A stretch of 64,000 nt of DNA from positions 153,572 through 217,571 of the forward strand of contig JABFQP010000004.1 of NCBI GenBank assembly GCA_019685655.1. Direction: 5' to 3'. Source of the stretch: Candidatus Bathyarchaeota archaeon A05DMB-5. GTDB lineage: Archaea; Thermoproteota; Bathyarchaeia; Bathyarchaeales; Bathycorpusculaceae. Both the position numbers and the translations under genes were made by a program. Below, piece by piece: positions 44,442 through 52,608 of the stretch (its first letter is position 1; the number at the start of each line of letters is the position of its first letter). The notes beneath the pieces were generated by a model that saw only the letters and a program-made list of their open reading frames with translations, had not been told where the DNA came from and made no database searches.

Positions 44442-45683
44442 TTGGGACTAGTTGATCCGGCAATAGCAATAATTGCCTCATTAGCGTTTCTAATAGCCTT
44501 ATTGTATAAGCGTGTGAATCTGGGAATAACCCTAAACGTGACAGCTCAGCTTTTGGCTTTGCTTGCACTCGATTGGGCAACGATTCCACCGATAATCTGG
44601 CAGACAACCACCGACCCGCTAGCAATTTCAGTCGTACTCGCAACCTTCGGCATTATGCTACTAAGCCAACTCTACAAAGAAACAGGAATAATAAACAAGC
44701 TAAGCGAAAGTGTAGGCAACCTCATCAAAAACCCCAAAATCGTCCTAAGTGTATTACCCGCAATCATAGGGCTTCTGCCAGTCGCCGGCGGCGCATTAAT
44801 GTCAGCGCCACTCGTTGACACAGAAGCTGAAAAACTCAAGCTAAAGCCAGACAGAAAAGCCTATGTGAACATTTGGTTCCGACACACGGTTTTCCCCGTT
44901 TACCCCTTAAGCCCGCCAATAATCACAACCGCCGCACTCACGGGAGTAGCAATACCCTTAATAATTATGCGGCAGATTCCCGTAGTTCTCGTAATGATAA
45001 TAATCGGATTCATAATTGGCTTCTGGAAAGTTCCCAAATACAAAAATGAAGAAACAAACGGCGATAAACAAACAGCAAACTCAAACCTCAAAACTTTCCT
45101 TGTCACCTTCAGTCCAATTCTGGCAACGATAATTGTCGCAATATCTATGGACTCGGTTGGTTTGTCCCTAGAAGGTTTTCACACCGTAATAGCAATTTTA
45201 GTAGGGTTGCTAATTTTAATCGTCATTTCCAAACTGAATTTCGCAGTTTTCAAGAAACCTTTCAAAGGCTGGGGAATCTATGGCATAACAGCAGCAGCCT
45301 ACGGCGCATTCTTACTAAGAAAAATCATGATAACCCCAGAAATCTCAAATGTGTTCTTAACATTCGTAACAAACGGAGGAGGCACAACTAGCATTCTACT
45401 GCTAATAACAATTCCGGCGATCTTAGGTGTCTTAACAGGCTCGCCAGTCAGCGGCGTCGCTGTCAGCATTCCAATTCTTTGTGGAACATCACTCGCCACG
45501 CCTAGTGTAGCTGCGTTAATTTACATCAGCGCTTATCTTGGATACACAATTGCGCCAACACACTTATGCTTCACTTTTACAGCGGACTATTTCAAATGCA
45601 CATTAGGCAAAGTTTACAAGTACGTAATTCCATCGTTTCTAGTAACATTTCCAATGGCGCTATTCGTCTACTTCCTACTCTAA
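44442..45683 (+). CDS. DUF401 family membrane transporter
   Basis: A 413-residue protein with about 10-11 helices. PVAGGALMSAPLVD, NIWFRHTVFPVYPLSPPIIT and GSPVSGVAVSIPILCG are typical of the DUF401 / TIGR00529 carriers related to the ion-transporter superfamily. TTG 44442 has GGGAG ten bases upstream. Substrate unknown. A/C-rich codon use. Convergent with the following peptidase. Confidence 0.85.
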   Translation: MGLVDPAIAIIASLAFLIALLYKRVNLGITLNVTAQLLALLALDWATIPPIIWQTTTDPLAISVVLATFGIMLLSQLYKETGIINKLSESVGNLIKNPKIVLSVLPAIIGLLPVAGGALMSAPLVDTEAEKLKLKPDRKAYVNIWFRHTVFPVYPLSPPIITTAALTGVAIPLIIMRQIPVVLVMIIIGFIIGFWKVPKYKNEETNGDKQTANSNLKTFLVTFSPILATIIVAISMDSVGLSLEGFHTVIAILVGLLILIVISKLNFAVFKKPFKGWGIYGITAAAYGAFLLRKIMITPEISNVFLTFVTNGGGTTSILLLITIPAILGVLTGSPVSGVAVSIPILCGTSLATPSVAALIYISAYLGYTIAPTHLCFTFTADYFKCTLGKVYKYVIPSFLVTFPMALFVYFLL

Positions 45684-45713
45684 ACAATCCTAACGAGTTT
45701 TGAAGACCCTTTT

Positions 45714-46985
45714 TTATTGAGTTCCTTGCACATTCTTCTTTTTGATTCCTGAATCTTCAAATCTTTTCTCAAGAGCCTTAGCAATGTCGTTGGGAATTTT
45801 CTTTTCAAAAGGCAACTCTTCAGCCTTTAACAAACGCTCCAAAAGTGTTTGACTCAATCTACCCACGGGAACAAAAGCTTCTGAACCGCACCAACGCAAA
45901 TCCTCTAAGTCTGTATGCATTATCTGGGCTGCACCGCCAGCACGTGACAACATAACGGAAGGAACACCATAAAACGCTAAGGGCATGTGGTCTGAACCAC
46001 CCATTCCCAACTCGCTGCTAACGCGAAGAGAGATTCCAAGCTCCTTTGCAGTAAAAGACATCAATGACTTAACCTCTTCCGGTCCGAGAACAACTGCGCT
46101 TAACTCGCCAAGCAATATTCCATGAACGTCAAAGTCGAGGCAAAGCTTGAGATTTCGAGTGTTCTCAGGGTTTTCAGCGTGATGGAAAGAGCCTCGCAGT
46201 CCAAGTTCTTCAGAGCCGAAAGCGGCAACCCTCAAAGTGCGATTCAGTTTTTCCTGTGCAAAAATTCTTGCCAACTCAAGCACGACAGCGGTTCCAGCGG
46301 CATTGTCATGTGCGCCCATAACACTTCTGACAGTGTCGTAATGCCCTCCAATCAGTATATCTTCATCTTCAACAGCCCCTGGCACTTCGCCAATAACATT
46401 TTGGCTCTTAGCAGTTACATTCTCCACTTCTGTAATTATCCTGAGCCTCCGCGGACCCTTCAACACGTTCAACACATCATCATGCGCCATTGAAACCGCC
46501 GGAACATTTTGCTTCTCAACATACTCAGCCCTAACAGAACGGTAAATCATAGGAGCCAATGGAGTCCGAGAAGGAAAAATCAATGCTAAAGGCTTAGCTT
46601 TCAAAATTTTTTCAAAATCTTTCTGAAACGGAACTAAGCCCAAAACAGCAATTTTACCTTCAATTTTCTTCAACGCCTCAGGTGATGTAGACTCTAACAT
46701 GACTACGTCGCCTTCAACACCTTCCGGCGGAGTTGAAAGCGAATTTCCAACAGTAGCACACGCAAGTCGCGCGCCGTCGGGAAGCGAAACCTCTTCTTTT
46801 AAAATGCGGCTTGTCTGAACCTCAAACTCTTCCATTCTCACATTAGCAAGCCCGAACTCTTCAAACCATGCCTTTATCAAATTTGCTGCTTGGCGCTCTT
46901 TATCTGTTCCTGATTCTCGATTTCCAACTTCTTTGACAAGTCTCTCCATGAAACGATACGCTGAAACAGCGTCAAAAACTTTCAT
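45714..46985 (-). CDS. M28 family aminopeptidase
   Basis: A 423-residue zinc peptidase. The M28 ligands are visible: GGHYDTV, HDNAAGTAVVLEL, EELGLRGS, LDFDVHG, and MHTDLED. A PA-like insert occupies about 85-155. Catalytic Asp and Glu are conserved, so it should be active. No signal peptide, hence cytoplasmic. Substrate presumably small peptides. Confidence 0.88.
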   Translation of the reverse strand: MKVFDAVSAYRFMERLVKEVGNRESGTDKERQAANLIKAWFEEFGLANVRMEEFEVQTSRILKEEVSLPDGARLACATVGNSLSTPPEGVEGDVVMLESTSPEALKKIEGKIAVLGLVPFQKDFEKILKAKPLALIFPSRTPLAPMIYRSVRAEYVEKQNVPAVSMAHDDVLNVLKGPRRLRIITEVENVTAKSQNVIGEVPGAVEDEDILIGGHYDTVRSVMGAHDNAAGTAVVLELARIFAQEKLNRTLRVAAFGSEELGLRGSFHHAENPENTRNLKLCLDFDVHGILLGELSAVVLGPEEVKSLMSFTAKELGISLRVSSELGMGGSDHMPLAFYGVPSVMLSRAGGAAQIMHTDLEDLRWCGSEAFVPVGRLSQTLLERLLKAEELPFEKKIPNDIAKALEKRFEDSGIKKKNVQGTQ

Positions 46986-47054
46986 TTCGCATTTTCACCC
47001 TTTTCCCAACTAATCTACACACAATGATTAATAAAGACTATTAGGTCGCGAAGT

Positions 47055-47612
47055 ATGGATTACCTTAAAGTGATGACTCGAATGGATGCACGCGAACTGC
47101 TAATGCTCAGAATGTGGCATCTGATTGGAAAACTTCGACTAGACAGAATCTTACGTATTGGGGGCTCAGCTTACGCGTTTACTGACTACTTTAGTGGTAT
47201 GGAGAAAGCCGAAGCAGTTAAACAAATATTCGGTGACAAAACAGAAGAAGTGCTTCGCAACTTGAAGGTTAAGTTTACATGGATAGGCGGTTACATGTGG
47301 GTAGACGAGAGAAATGGACACTTGATGATTGATGCTAACTACTTGAAAAACGGAGACAAAGTTGACATCTACCTAGACTTAATTCACGAATTAGTCCATG
47401 TGCGGCAGCTAATGCAAGGACGCAGACTATTCGACGAGCAATACAGCTACATTGATAGACCGACAGAAATTGAAGCTTACGATCATGCAGTAGAAGAAGC
47501 TCGAAGAATAGGATTATCCGACCAAAGAATATGTCTGTATCTCCAGACAGAATGGATGAGCAAACAAGACCTGCAAAAGCTAGCCACAAAGCTAAAAGTG
47601 AAATGTGTTTAA
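47055..47612 (+). CDS. Small zincin-like protein (HExxH)
   Basis: A 185-residue protein with a clear HELVH motif in LIHELVHVRQLMQGRR and a downstream acidic segment (TEIEAYDHAVEEARR) that could provide the third zinc ligand, as in gluzincins. The rest is helical. No signal peptide or membrane helix. A cytoplasmic metalloprotease or a non-catalytic relative; I know of no specific substrate. Confidence 0.68.
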   Translation: MDYLKVMTRMDARELLMLRMWHLIGKLRLDRILRIGGSAYAFTDYFSGMEKAEAVKQIFGDKTEEVLRNLKVKFTWIGGYMWVDERNGHLMIDANYLKNGDKVDIYLDLIHELVHVRQLMQGRRLFDEQYSYIDRPTEIEAYDHAVEEARRIGLSDQRICLYLQTEWMSKQDLQKLATKLKVKCV

Positions 47613-47673
47613 CCATTTCTAGTTTGATAAATTTTAAATGAAGAAACCGTTCACACTAAGTAAAAGTGATTTC

Positions 47674-48123
47674 ATGAGTGAGAAATACGCCTTTGTCATG
47701 ATGATTAAGGATAAATGGTGGCGCGAGTTTCTCCGCCTCCGACATAAGGGAAAAGAAGTGCAATCGTACGTACAGAATGGTTGGGCACCGCCCAAAAATA
47801 CTTCCTTACTGTTCTTTTATGTTTCCAAGCCCGTTGGTGAAGTTGCAGGGCATGCGGAGTTTGTTGAACGCAAAACTGGAGACGCTGAAAGTTTATGGAA
47901 AGAGCATGGTAGTGAGTCGGTTCTGCAAACTAAGGAGAAATATGAAGAGTTTACTCGGGATATGCAGAGAGTTTCTTTCATCAGATTCAAAAACTTGCAA
48001 GCTGCTGCCAAACCAATATCCCTCAACAATTTTCTCATGTTTCTCGGCGTGAAGAGGCTTGCAAGGGGAGGCTTCTACGTAGACAAGGAAACCGCGGAGA
48101 AGATGATTGCCTTAATGGAATGA
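47674..48123 (+). CDS. DUF365 family protein
   Basis: The DUF365 sequence: IKDKWWREFLRLRHKGKEVQ, YVQNGWAPPKNTSLLFFYVS, and HAEFVERKTGDAESLWKEHG. The fold is probably PUA/ASCH-like, implying RNA binding. I use the MSEKYAF ATG because a TATA-like AATTTTAAA overlaps the earlier in-frame ATG at 47638 and AAGTGATT precedes the later one. Function unknown. Confidence 0.75.
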   Translation: MSEKYAFVMMIKDKWWREFLRLRHKGKEVQSYVQNGWAPPKNTSLLFFYVSKPVGEVAGHAEFVERKTGDAESLWKEHGSESVLQTKEKYEEFTRDMQRVSFIRFKNLQAAAKPISLNNFLMFLGVKRLARGGFYVDKETAEKMIALME

Positions 48124-48232
48124 AGAGCAAGACAGATTTTGAGCAAGTCAATTGTTGCAACAAAAAGTTAATAGGTTGCCGTTTTATCTTCCATGTAGCC
48201 TATTCAAAATTCCCTCAGAGTGAAGAATAGCA

Positions 48233-48301
48233 ATGTCTCAAAAGGCAATTACTGAAAATGCTTGCATTCAAGAACAATTAACTAGCGTAAAGAAGGTTTA
48301 G
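48233..48301 (+). CDS. 22-codon upstream ORF of EF-2
   Basis: An ATG with AGTGAAG upstream opens a 22-residue frame (MSQKAITENACIQEQLTSVK then KV) that stops at TAG 48299-48301, two bases before the EF-2 ATG. Its last codons contain the EF-2 ribosome site AAGAAGG. A TATA-like CGTTTTATC lies near 48179. It could couple translation or act as a leader peptide, or be coincidental. Confidence 0.3.
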   Translation: MSQKAITENACIQEQLTSVKKV

Positions 48302-48303
48302 TT

Positions 48304-50520
48304 ATGGGACGCTATAGACAAATTGAAGAAATTGTTAAACTTATGAATAACCGCGAAATGGTCAGAAACACCAGCATAATCGCTCACGTAGACCACGGAA
48401 AAACTACACTTTCAGACAGCCTATTAGCCGCTGCAGGCATAATAAGCGAACAAACCGCAGGTCAAAAACTGTTTCTCGACTCATGGGAACTTGAACAGAA
48501 AAGACAAATGACAGTCTTCGCCTCAAACATTAGTTTAGCTCACACCTACAAAGGAAAAGAATACCTCATAAACCTCATAGACACGCCAGGGCACATCGAC
48601 TTCAGCGGAGCAGTAACCAGAAGCCTCCGCGCAGTAGACGGCGCATTAGTGGTTGTTGACGCTGTAGAAGGCCCCATGACGCAGACAGAAACTGTTTTGA
48701 TGCAAGCATTACGTGAAAGAGTCAAACCAATCCTTTTCATTAACAAGGTTGATCGATTAATAAAAGAAATCAAGCTAACTCCAGAAGAAATACAGCGCAA
48801 ATTTGCAAAAATAATCGCCAGAATAAACAACTTAATAGAAAAATATGCGCCACCGGAGCATAAAAAAGATTGGCAAGTCAACGTTGAAGACGGTCGCGTA
48901 GCGTTCGGTTCAGCCCTTCACAAATGGGGATTAAACTTACCTCATATGAAAGCGAAAGGTGTCTCGTTCAAAGACATAATTGACGCTTACTCTGGAGAAC
49001 CAGAAGACATCGCAAGAAAAGTTGACGCATTAAGCAAAAAGGCACCATTATATGAGCCAATATTAGACATGTTCTGCGAACACTTACCCAATCCATTACA
49101 AGCGCAACCATATAGACAAAGCCAAATTTGGCCAGGCGACCCAAACAGTCCAGTGGGCAAGGGAATGGCAAGTGTTGACCCAAATGGACCGCTTCTCATG
49201 TGCATAACAACCATTGAAGTTGACCCTCACAGCGGAGTCGTCGCCATTGGACGTGTTTTCAGCGGGACAGTTGAAAAGGGAAAAGTTGTTAATCTCGTAA
49301 CCAGCCGACAGAAAGGCACAATTCAGCAAGTTTACATGAGCATGGCTGCTGACAGAGTCATAGTAGACAAAGTTCCAGCGGGAAACATCGCTGCACTCTC
49401 TGGATTGCCCTCAGTTCACGTGGGCGAAACAGTCGCGGAAGAAGGTGTGGAAACGCATCCGTTTGAAGGATTAAAATATGTTTCTGACCCTGTGGTAACG
49501 GTTGCCGTTGAGCCGGAAGATGTTAAGGACCTGCCGCTTTTCGACAAAGTAATTCACAAGTTGACACTGGAAGACCCGAACCTTCACTTCACAATAAACA
49601 AGGAAAGTGGAGAATACCTGCTAAGCGGCATGGGCGAATTACATCTTGAAGTTACAGCTTACCGAATGCAAGAAGCAGGCTTGAAGGTGAAGATTAGCAA
49701 GCCAATAGTGATTTACCGTGAAACAATAAGCCACGACTACAAAGGACCGCCAATTATGGGTAAAAGTCCCAACAAGCACAGCAAGCTTTGGGTGACATTG
49801 GAGAAGTTGCCCGAAGAAGTAATCGAAGCCATCAGAGCCGGCAAAATTTCGGAAATGCAAACACGTGATGAAAGACAGAAGATTCTGAAACAGTTTGGCT
49901 GGTCAACAGATGATGCGCGCAACGTTATCGCTATTGAAGGAACAAACATTCTCGTAAACAGAATAAAGGGAAGACAATACGTTGAAGAAGTCATAGACCA
50001 TGTAAAATCGGGCTTCAGAGAAGCAGTGCACACTTCTGTTTTAGCAAAAGAGCCCGCCTATGGACTAAAAGTAAACTTGGAAGACATCATGGTTCATGAA
50101 GACCCAGTGCACAGAGGACCCGCACAAATACTTCCGATGACTTGGCGTCCAATCTGGTGTTGCTTTCTATTGAGCGACCCCAAACTTCTGGAGCCTTTAA
50201 TGAGTTTTGAGTGCAAAGTGCCAAATGACTTCGCAAGTTCAGTCATTGCGATAGTGCAGAAGCGCCGCGGAAAAATTTTGGACATGGTAAACGAAGAGGA
50301 CATGGTTGTTGTCAAGGCTGAAATGCCCGTGGCTGAATCCTTCGGTATTGCAGATGAATTGCGTTCGTCAACACAGGGAAGAGCTTTTTGGGCGACGCAG
50401 TTTAGCCGTTGGGCTCCCGTTCCAGAGTCAATGCAAGCTGAAATAATAGCGCAAATACGCAAACGCAGAGGCTTGAGTCCAACACCGCCAGACGCGAAAG
50501 AGTTCTACGAAGAAGCATAA
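48304..50520 (+). CDS. fusA: Archaeal translation elongation factor 2
   Basis: A 738-residue GTPase that drives ribosomal translocation. G1 AHVDHGKTTLSDSL, G3 DTPGHIDF, G4 NKVDR, and the diphthamide-site motif DPVHRGPAQILP near residue 600. Full-length by family standards. Start ATG has AAGGTTT upstream. Highly expressed genes of this kind usually have a good TATA box; a candidate is at about 48179. A T-rich tract at 50526-50553 may terminate it. Confidence 0.96.
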   Translation: MGRYRQIEEIVKLMNNREMVRNTSIIAHVDHGKTTLSDSLLAAAGIISEQTAGQKLFLDSWELEQKRQMTVFASNISLAHTYKGKEYLINLIDTPGHIDFSGAVTRSLRAVDGALVVVDAVEGPMTQTETVLMQALRERVKPILFINKVDRLIKEIKLTPEEIQRKFAKIIARINNLIEKYAPPEHKKDWQVNVEDGRVAFGSALHKWGLNLPHMKAKGVSFKDIIDAYSGEPEDIARKVDALSKKAPLYEPILDMFCEHLPNPLQAQPYRQSQIWPGDPNSPVGKGMASVDPNGPLLMCITTIEVDPHSGVVAIGRVFSGTVEKGKVVNLVTSRQKGTIQQVYMSMAADRVIVDKVPAGNIAALSGLPSVHVGETVAEEGVETHPFEGLKYVSDPVVTVAVEPEDVKDLPLFDKVIHKLTLEDPNLHFTINKESGEYLLSGMGELHLEVTAYRMQEAGLKVKISKPIVIYRETISHDYKGPPIMGKSPNKHSKLWVTLEKLPEEVIEAIRAGKISEMQTRDERQKILKQFGWSTDDARNVIAIEGTNILVNRIKGRQYVEEVIDHVKSGFREAVHTSVLAKEPAYGLKVNLEDIMVHEDPVHRGPAQILPMTWRPIWCCFLLSDPKLLEPLMSFECKVPNDFASSVIAIVQKRRGKILDMVNEEDMVVVKAEMPVAESFGIADELRSSTQGRAFWATQFSRWAPVPESMQAEIIAQIRKRRGLSPTPPDAKEFYEEA

Positions 50521-50525
50521 CCCAC

Positions 50526-50553
50526 GATTCTTATTCTTTTCTTTTGTTCTTTT
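50526..50553 (+). terminator. T-rich archaeal terminator after EF-2
   Basis: GATTCTTATTCTTTTCTTTT followed by GTTCTTTT gives four T-rich runs within 30 bases of the EF-2 stop, the form of archaeal intrinsic terminators. No hairpin is needed. Confidence 0.5.
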
Positions 50554-50613
50554 GGGAAAGATTAAATCCTATAGTGGAGCTTATAGTTTTAATTCGTTTA
50601 GGGTTGGTATTGA

Positions 50614-50898
50614 GTGATGTTTAATGTTGTGTATTTGGTTGGGCTTGTGGCTGCGTTGGTTGCTGGATTGTTGCTGGGTTTTCTTTTAAGGAACAGAAAA
50701 CGCGTCAACTTAGGCAAGGTTACTTTTGGAATTATCGTAGCATTGATATTTTCGTTAGGTTTCAGCATAGGCTCAAATAATGAGTTGTTAAGTTCTTTTC
50801 CGAAAATTGGAGTTAACGCCGTTGTAATTTTGCTTTTATCCGTGTTCTTTAGCGTAGTTTTTGTTAAAGCAGCAAGGAAATTGGTGAAGATGGAATGA
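50614..50898 (+). CDS. LysO-like exporter, N-terminal part
   Basis: A 94-residue membrane protein with three helices (NVVYLVGLVAALVAGLLLGF, VTFGIIVALIFSLGFSIG, AVVILLLSVFFSVVFVKAA). It matches the N-terminal third of the LysO/DUF340 family. Its last codons overlap the ATG of the next gene (50895-50898), which matches the remainder. LysO in E. coli exports lysine as a single chain of about 300 residues. Here the family is encoded as two proteins or the gene is naturally split. Confidence 0.75.
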   Translation: MMFNVVYLVGLVAALVAGLLLGFLLRNRKRVNLGKVTFGIIVALIFSLGFSIGSNNELLSSFPKIGVNAVVILLLSVFFSVVFVKAARKLVKME

Positions 50899-51503
50899 TG
50901 AAGTACATTGTTGCCGCTCTCTTATTTGGCGGAATAGTTGGTTACGTTAATAACAATTGGGGAAACATTGCAGCGGGAAACTTTGTTTCTGACTATTTGT
51001 TTAATGCTTTTCTTCTTTTGTTGCTTTTTGTCATGGGCATATCTTTTGGAATGGACAAGGAATCAATGGTGAAAATTAAAAAGTCAGGTTTCAAAATTTT
51101 GATTTTTCCATCTGCTGTTGCCTTAGGCAGCATTTTAGGCGGGTTCATAGGAGGATTGATTTTTGGTAATGCAGTGGCGTCTATGGCTGTAAGCGCTGGT
51201 TACGGCTGGTACACATTAGCTGGACCTTTAACTAATCAATTGTTTGGGGTTGAATGGGGTGCATTGGGTTTTACTGTAAACTTTCTGAGGGAACTGTTAA
51301 CGATAACGACGATTTCTTTAACCGTTAAAGTTGACAAGTACGCGCCCATAGCATTTGGCGGCGCAACGGCCATGGACACGACACTGCCGATAATCATACG
51401 TTACTGCGGAGCGGACACGTTGATAACTGCGTTTTCAAGCGGCTTTGTTTTAAGCCTAATAGCGCCGTTCACGATAACAGCAATAGCAGCATTGCCTCAC
51501 TGA
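50895..51503 (+). CDS. LysO-like exporter, C-terminal part
   Basis: A 202-residue protein with five to six helices. LLLLFVMGISFGMDKESM, GGFIGGLIFGNAVASMAVSA, GYGWYTLAGPLTNQLFG and GGATAMDTTLPIIIRYCG are the LysO/DUF340 signatures. It starts at ATG 50895 inside the preceding gene, so both are made from one message. Together they likely form the exporter. Substrate is inferred from the family. Confidence 0.82.
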   Translation: MMKYIVAALLFGGIVGYVNNNWGNIAAGNFVSDYLFNAFLLLLLFVMGISFGMDKESMVKIKKSGFKILIFPSAVALGSILGGFIGGLIFGNAVASMAVSAGYGWYTLAGPLTNQLFGVEWGALGFTVNFLRELLTITTISLTVKVDKYAPIAFGGATAMDTTLPIIIRYCGADTLITAFSSGFVLSLIAPFTITAIAALPH

Positions 51504-51570
51504 AACTCTAGTTTTGGAAAATGCTAAATGCAGTGGGGCGAATAAACTAATTCTTGTTGAAGGTTTGCTC

Positions 51571-52608
51571 ATGCCACACAACGAAGTTCGCAAGGATTAT
51601 TTGTTAGACCGTTGGGTTGTCATAGCCACCGAACGAAGCCGCAGACCTACAGACTTCGCAAAAAAAGAAAGAGAACAAGCCAAAACCACGGTTTGCCCAA
51701 TGTGTCCAGGTAACGAGCACATGACGCCGCCTGCAGTGCTCGTCTACCTAAAAAAGGACAAGGGCATAAGAAAAGACAAGGACAAGAACGGTTTTCGGCA
51801 CAAGAACTGGCTTGTTCGTTGCGTTCCAAACCTTTACCCAGCATTTTCTCCTCCGGAAAAGAAAATCAGCAAAAAAAGTATTCTTAAAAGAAACGATTTG
51901 GCTACAGCCGTCGGACATCACGAAGTCCTCATTGAATCACCAAATCATGATGAGCATCCAGCCGTTGCAAGAATCCCCCAGTTAATCCACGTGATTAACG
52001 CTTACATCGACAGACTCTGCTGGCTTTCTACAAAAAAATACGTGAAATACGTCTCAATATTCCGCAATCATGGCTTAGAAGCGGGTGCCTCGCTTTCGCA
52101 TGCACACAGCCAAATAATTGCTACGCCATTTCTTCCCAAAACTGTTGAGGAAGAGATTAGAGCCAGCAAGAAATTTTGGAAACAAAATGGAAAATGCGTT
52201 TTCTGCAGTATAATAGAAAAGGAAGCTGATGGACCGAGGCTTATTCTCGAAAACTCGCACTTTGTTGTTTTTGCTCCTTACGCAAGTGTTAACCCCATGG
52301 AGTTCTGGATAGTTCCTAAAAAACATGAAAGCACTTTAATAGGCATGCCTCAGACTGAAGTTAAAACTTTTGCTGAAACGTTAAAAGCATGCCTTAAAGG
52401 ATTAAAAGAGCTGGTGAACGACCCACCCTACAATTATGGTTTCCACTTAGCCGCTAGTAAAGACGCGCGCAACTATTATCATTGGCATTTGGAAATTTAT
52501 CCAAAACTGGCAATTTGGGCGGGATTTGAAAAAAGCACAGGCATATACATAAATACTGTAACGCCGGAAACAGCTGCTGAAAGTCTCAGAAAAACAATTT
52601 CAGCTTAA
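51571..52608 (+). CDS. galT: Galactose-1-phosphate uridylyltransferase-like enzyme
   Basis: A 345-residue HIT-superfamily nucleotidyltransferase. VCPMCPGNE binds zinc, and the active site is SHAHSQIIATP; the usual HPH is HAH. The later CVFCSIIE and YHWHLEIYPKL complete the family pattern. An N-terminal in-frame extension to 51514 is unlikely because GAAGGTT sits before the MPHNEVRKDY ATG. Could transfer nucleotidyl groups between sugar phosphates. Convergent overlap of 9 bases with the debranching-enzyme gene. Confidence 0.85.
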   Translation: MPHNEVRKDYLLDRWVVIATERSRRPTDFAKKEREQAKTTVCPMCPGNEHMTPPAVLVYLKKDKGIRKDKDKNGFRHKNWLVRCVPNLYPAFSPPEKKISKKSILKRNDLATAVGHHEVLIESPNHDEHPAVARIPQLIHVINAYIDRLCWLSTKKYVKYVSIFRNHGLEAGASLSHAHSQIIATPFLPKTVEEEIRASKKFWKQNGKCVFCSIIEKEADGPRLILENSHFVVFAPYASVNPMEFWIVPKKHESTLIGMPQTEVKTFAETLKACLKGLKELVNDPPYNYGFHLAASKDARNYYHWHLEIYPKLAIWAGFEKSTGIYINTVTPETAAESLRKTISA

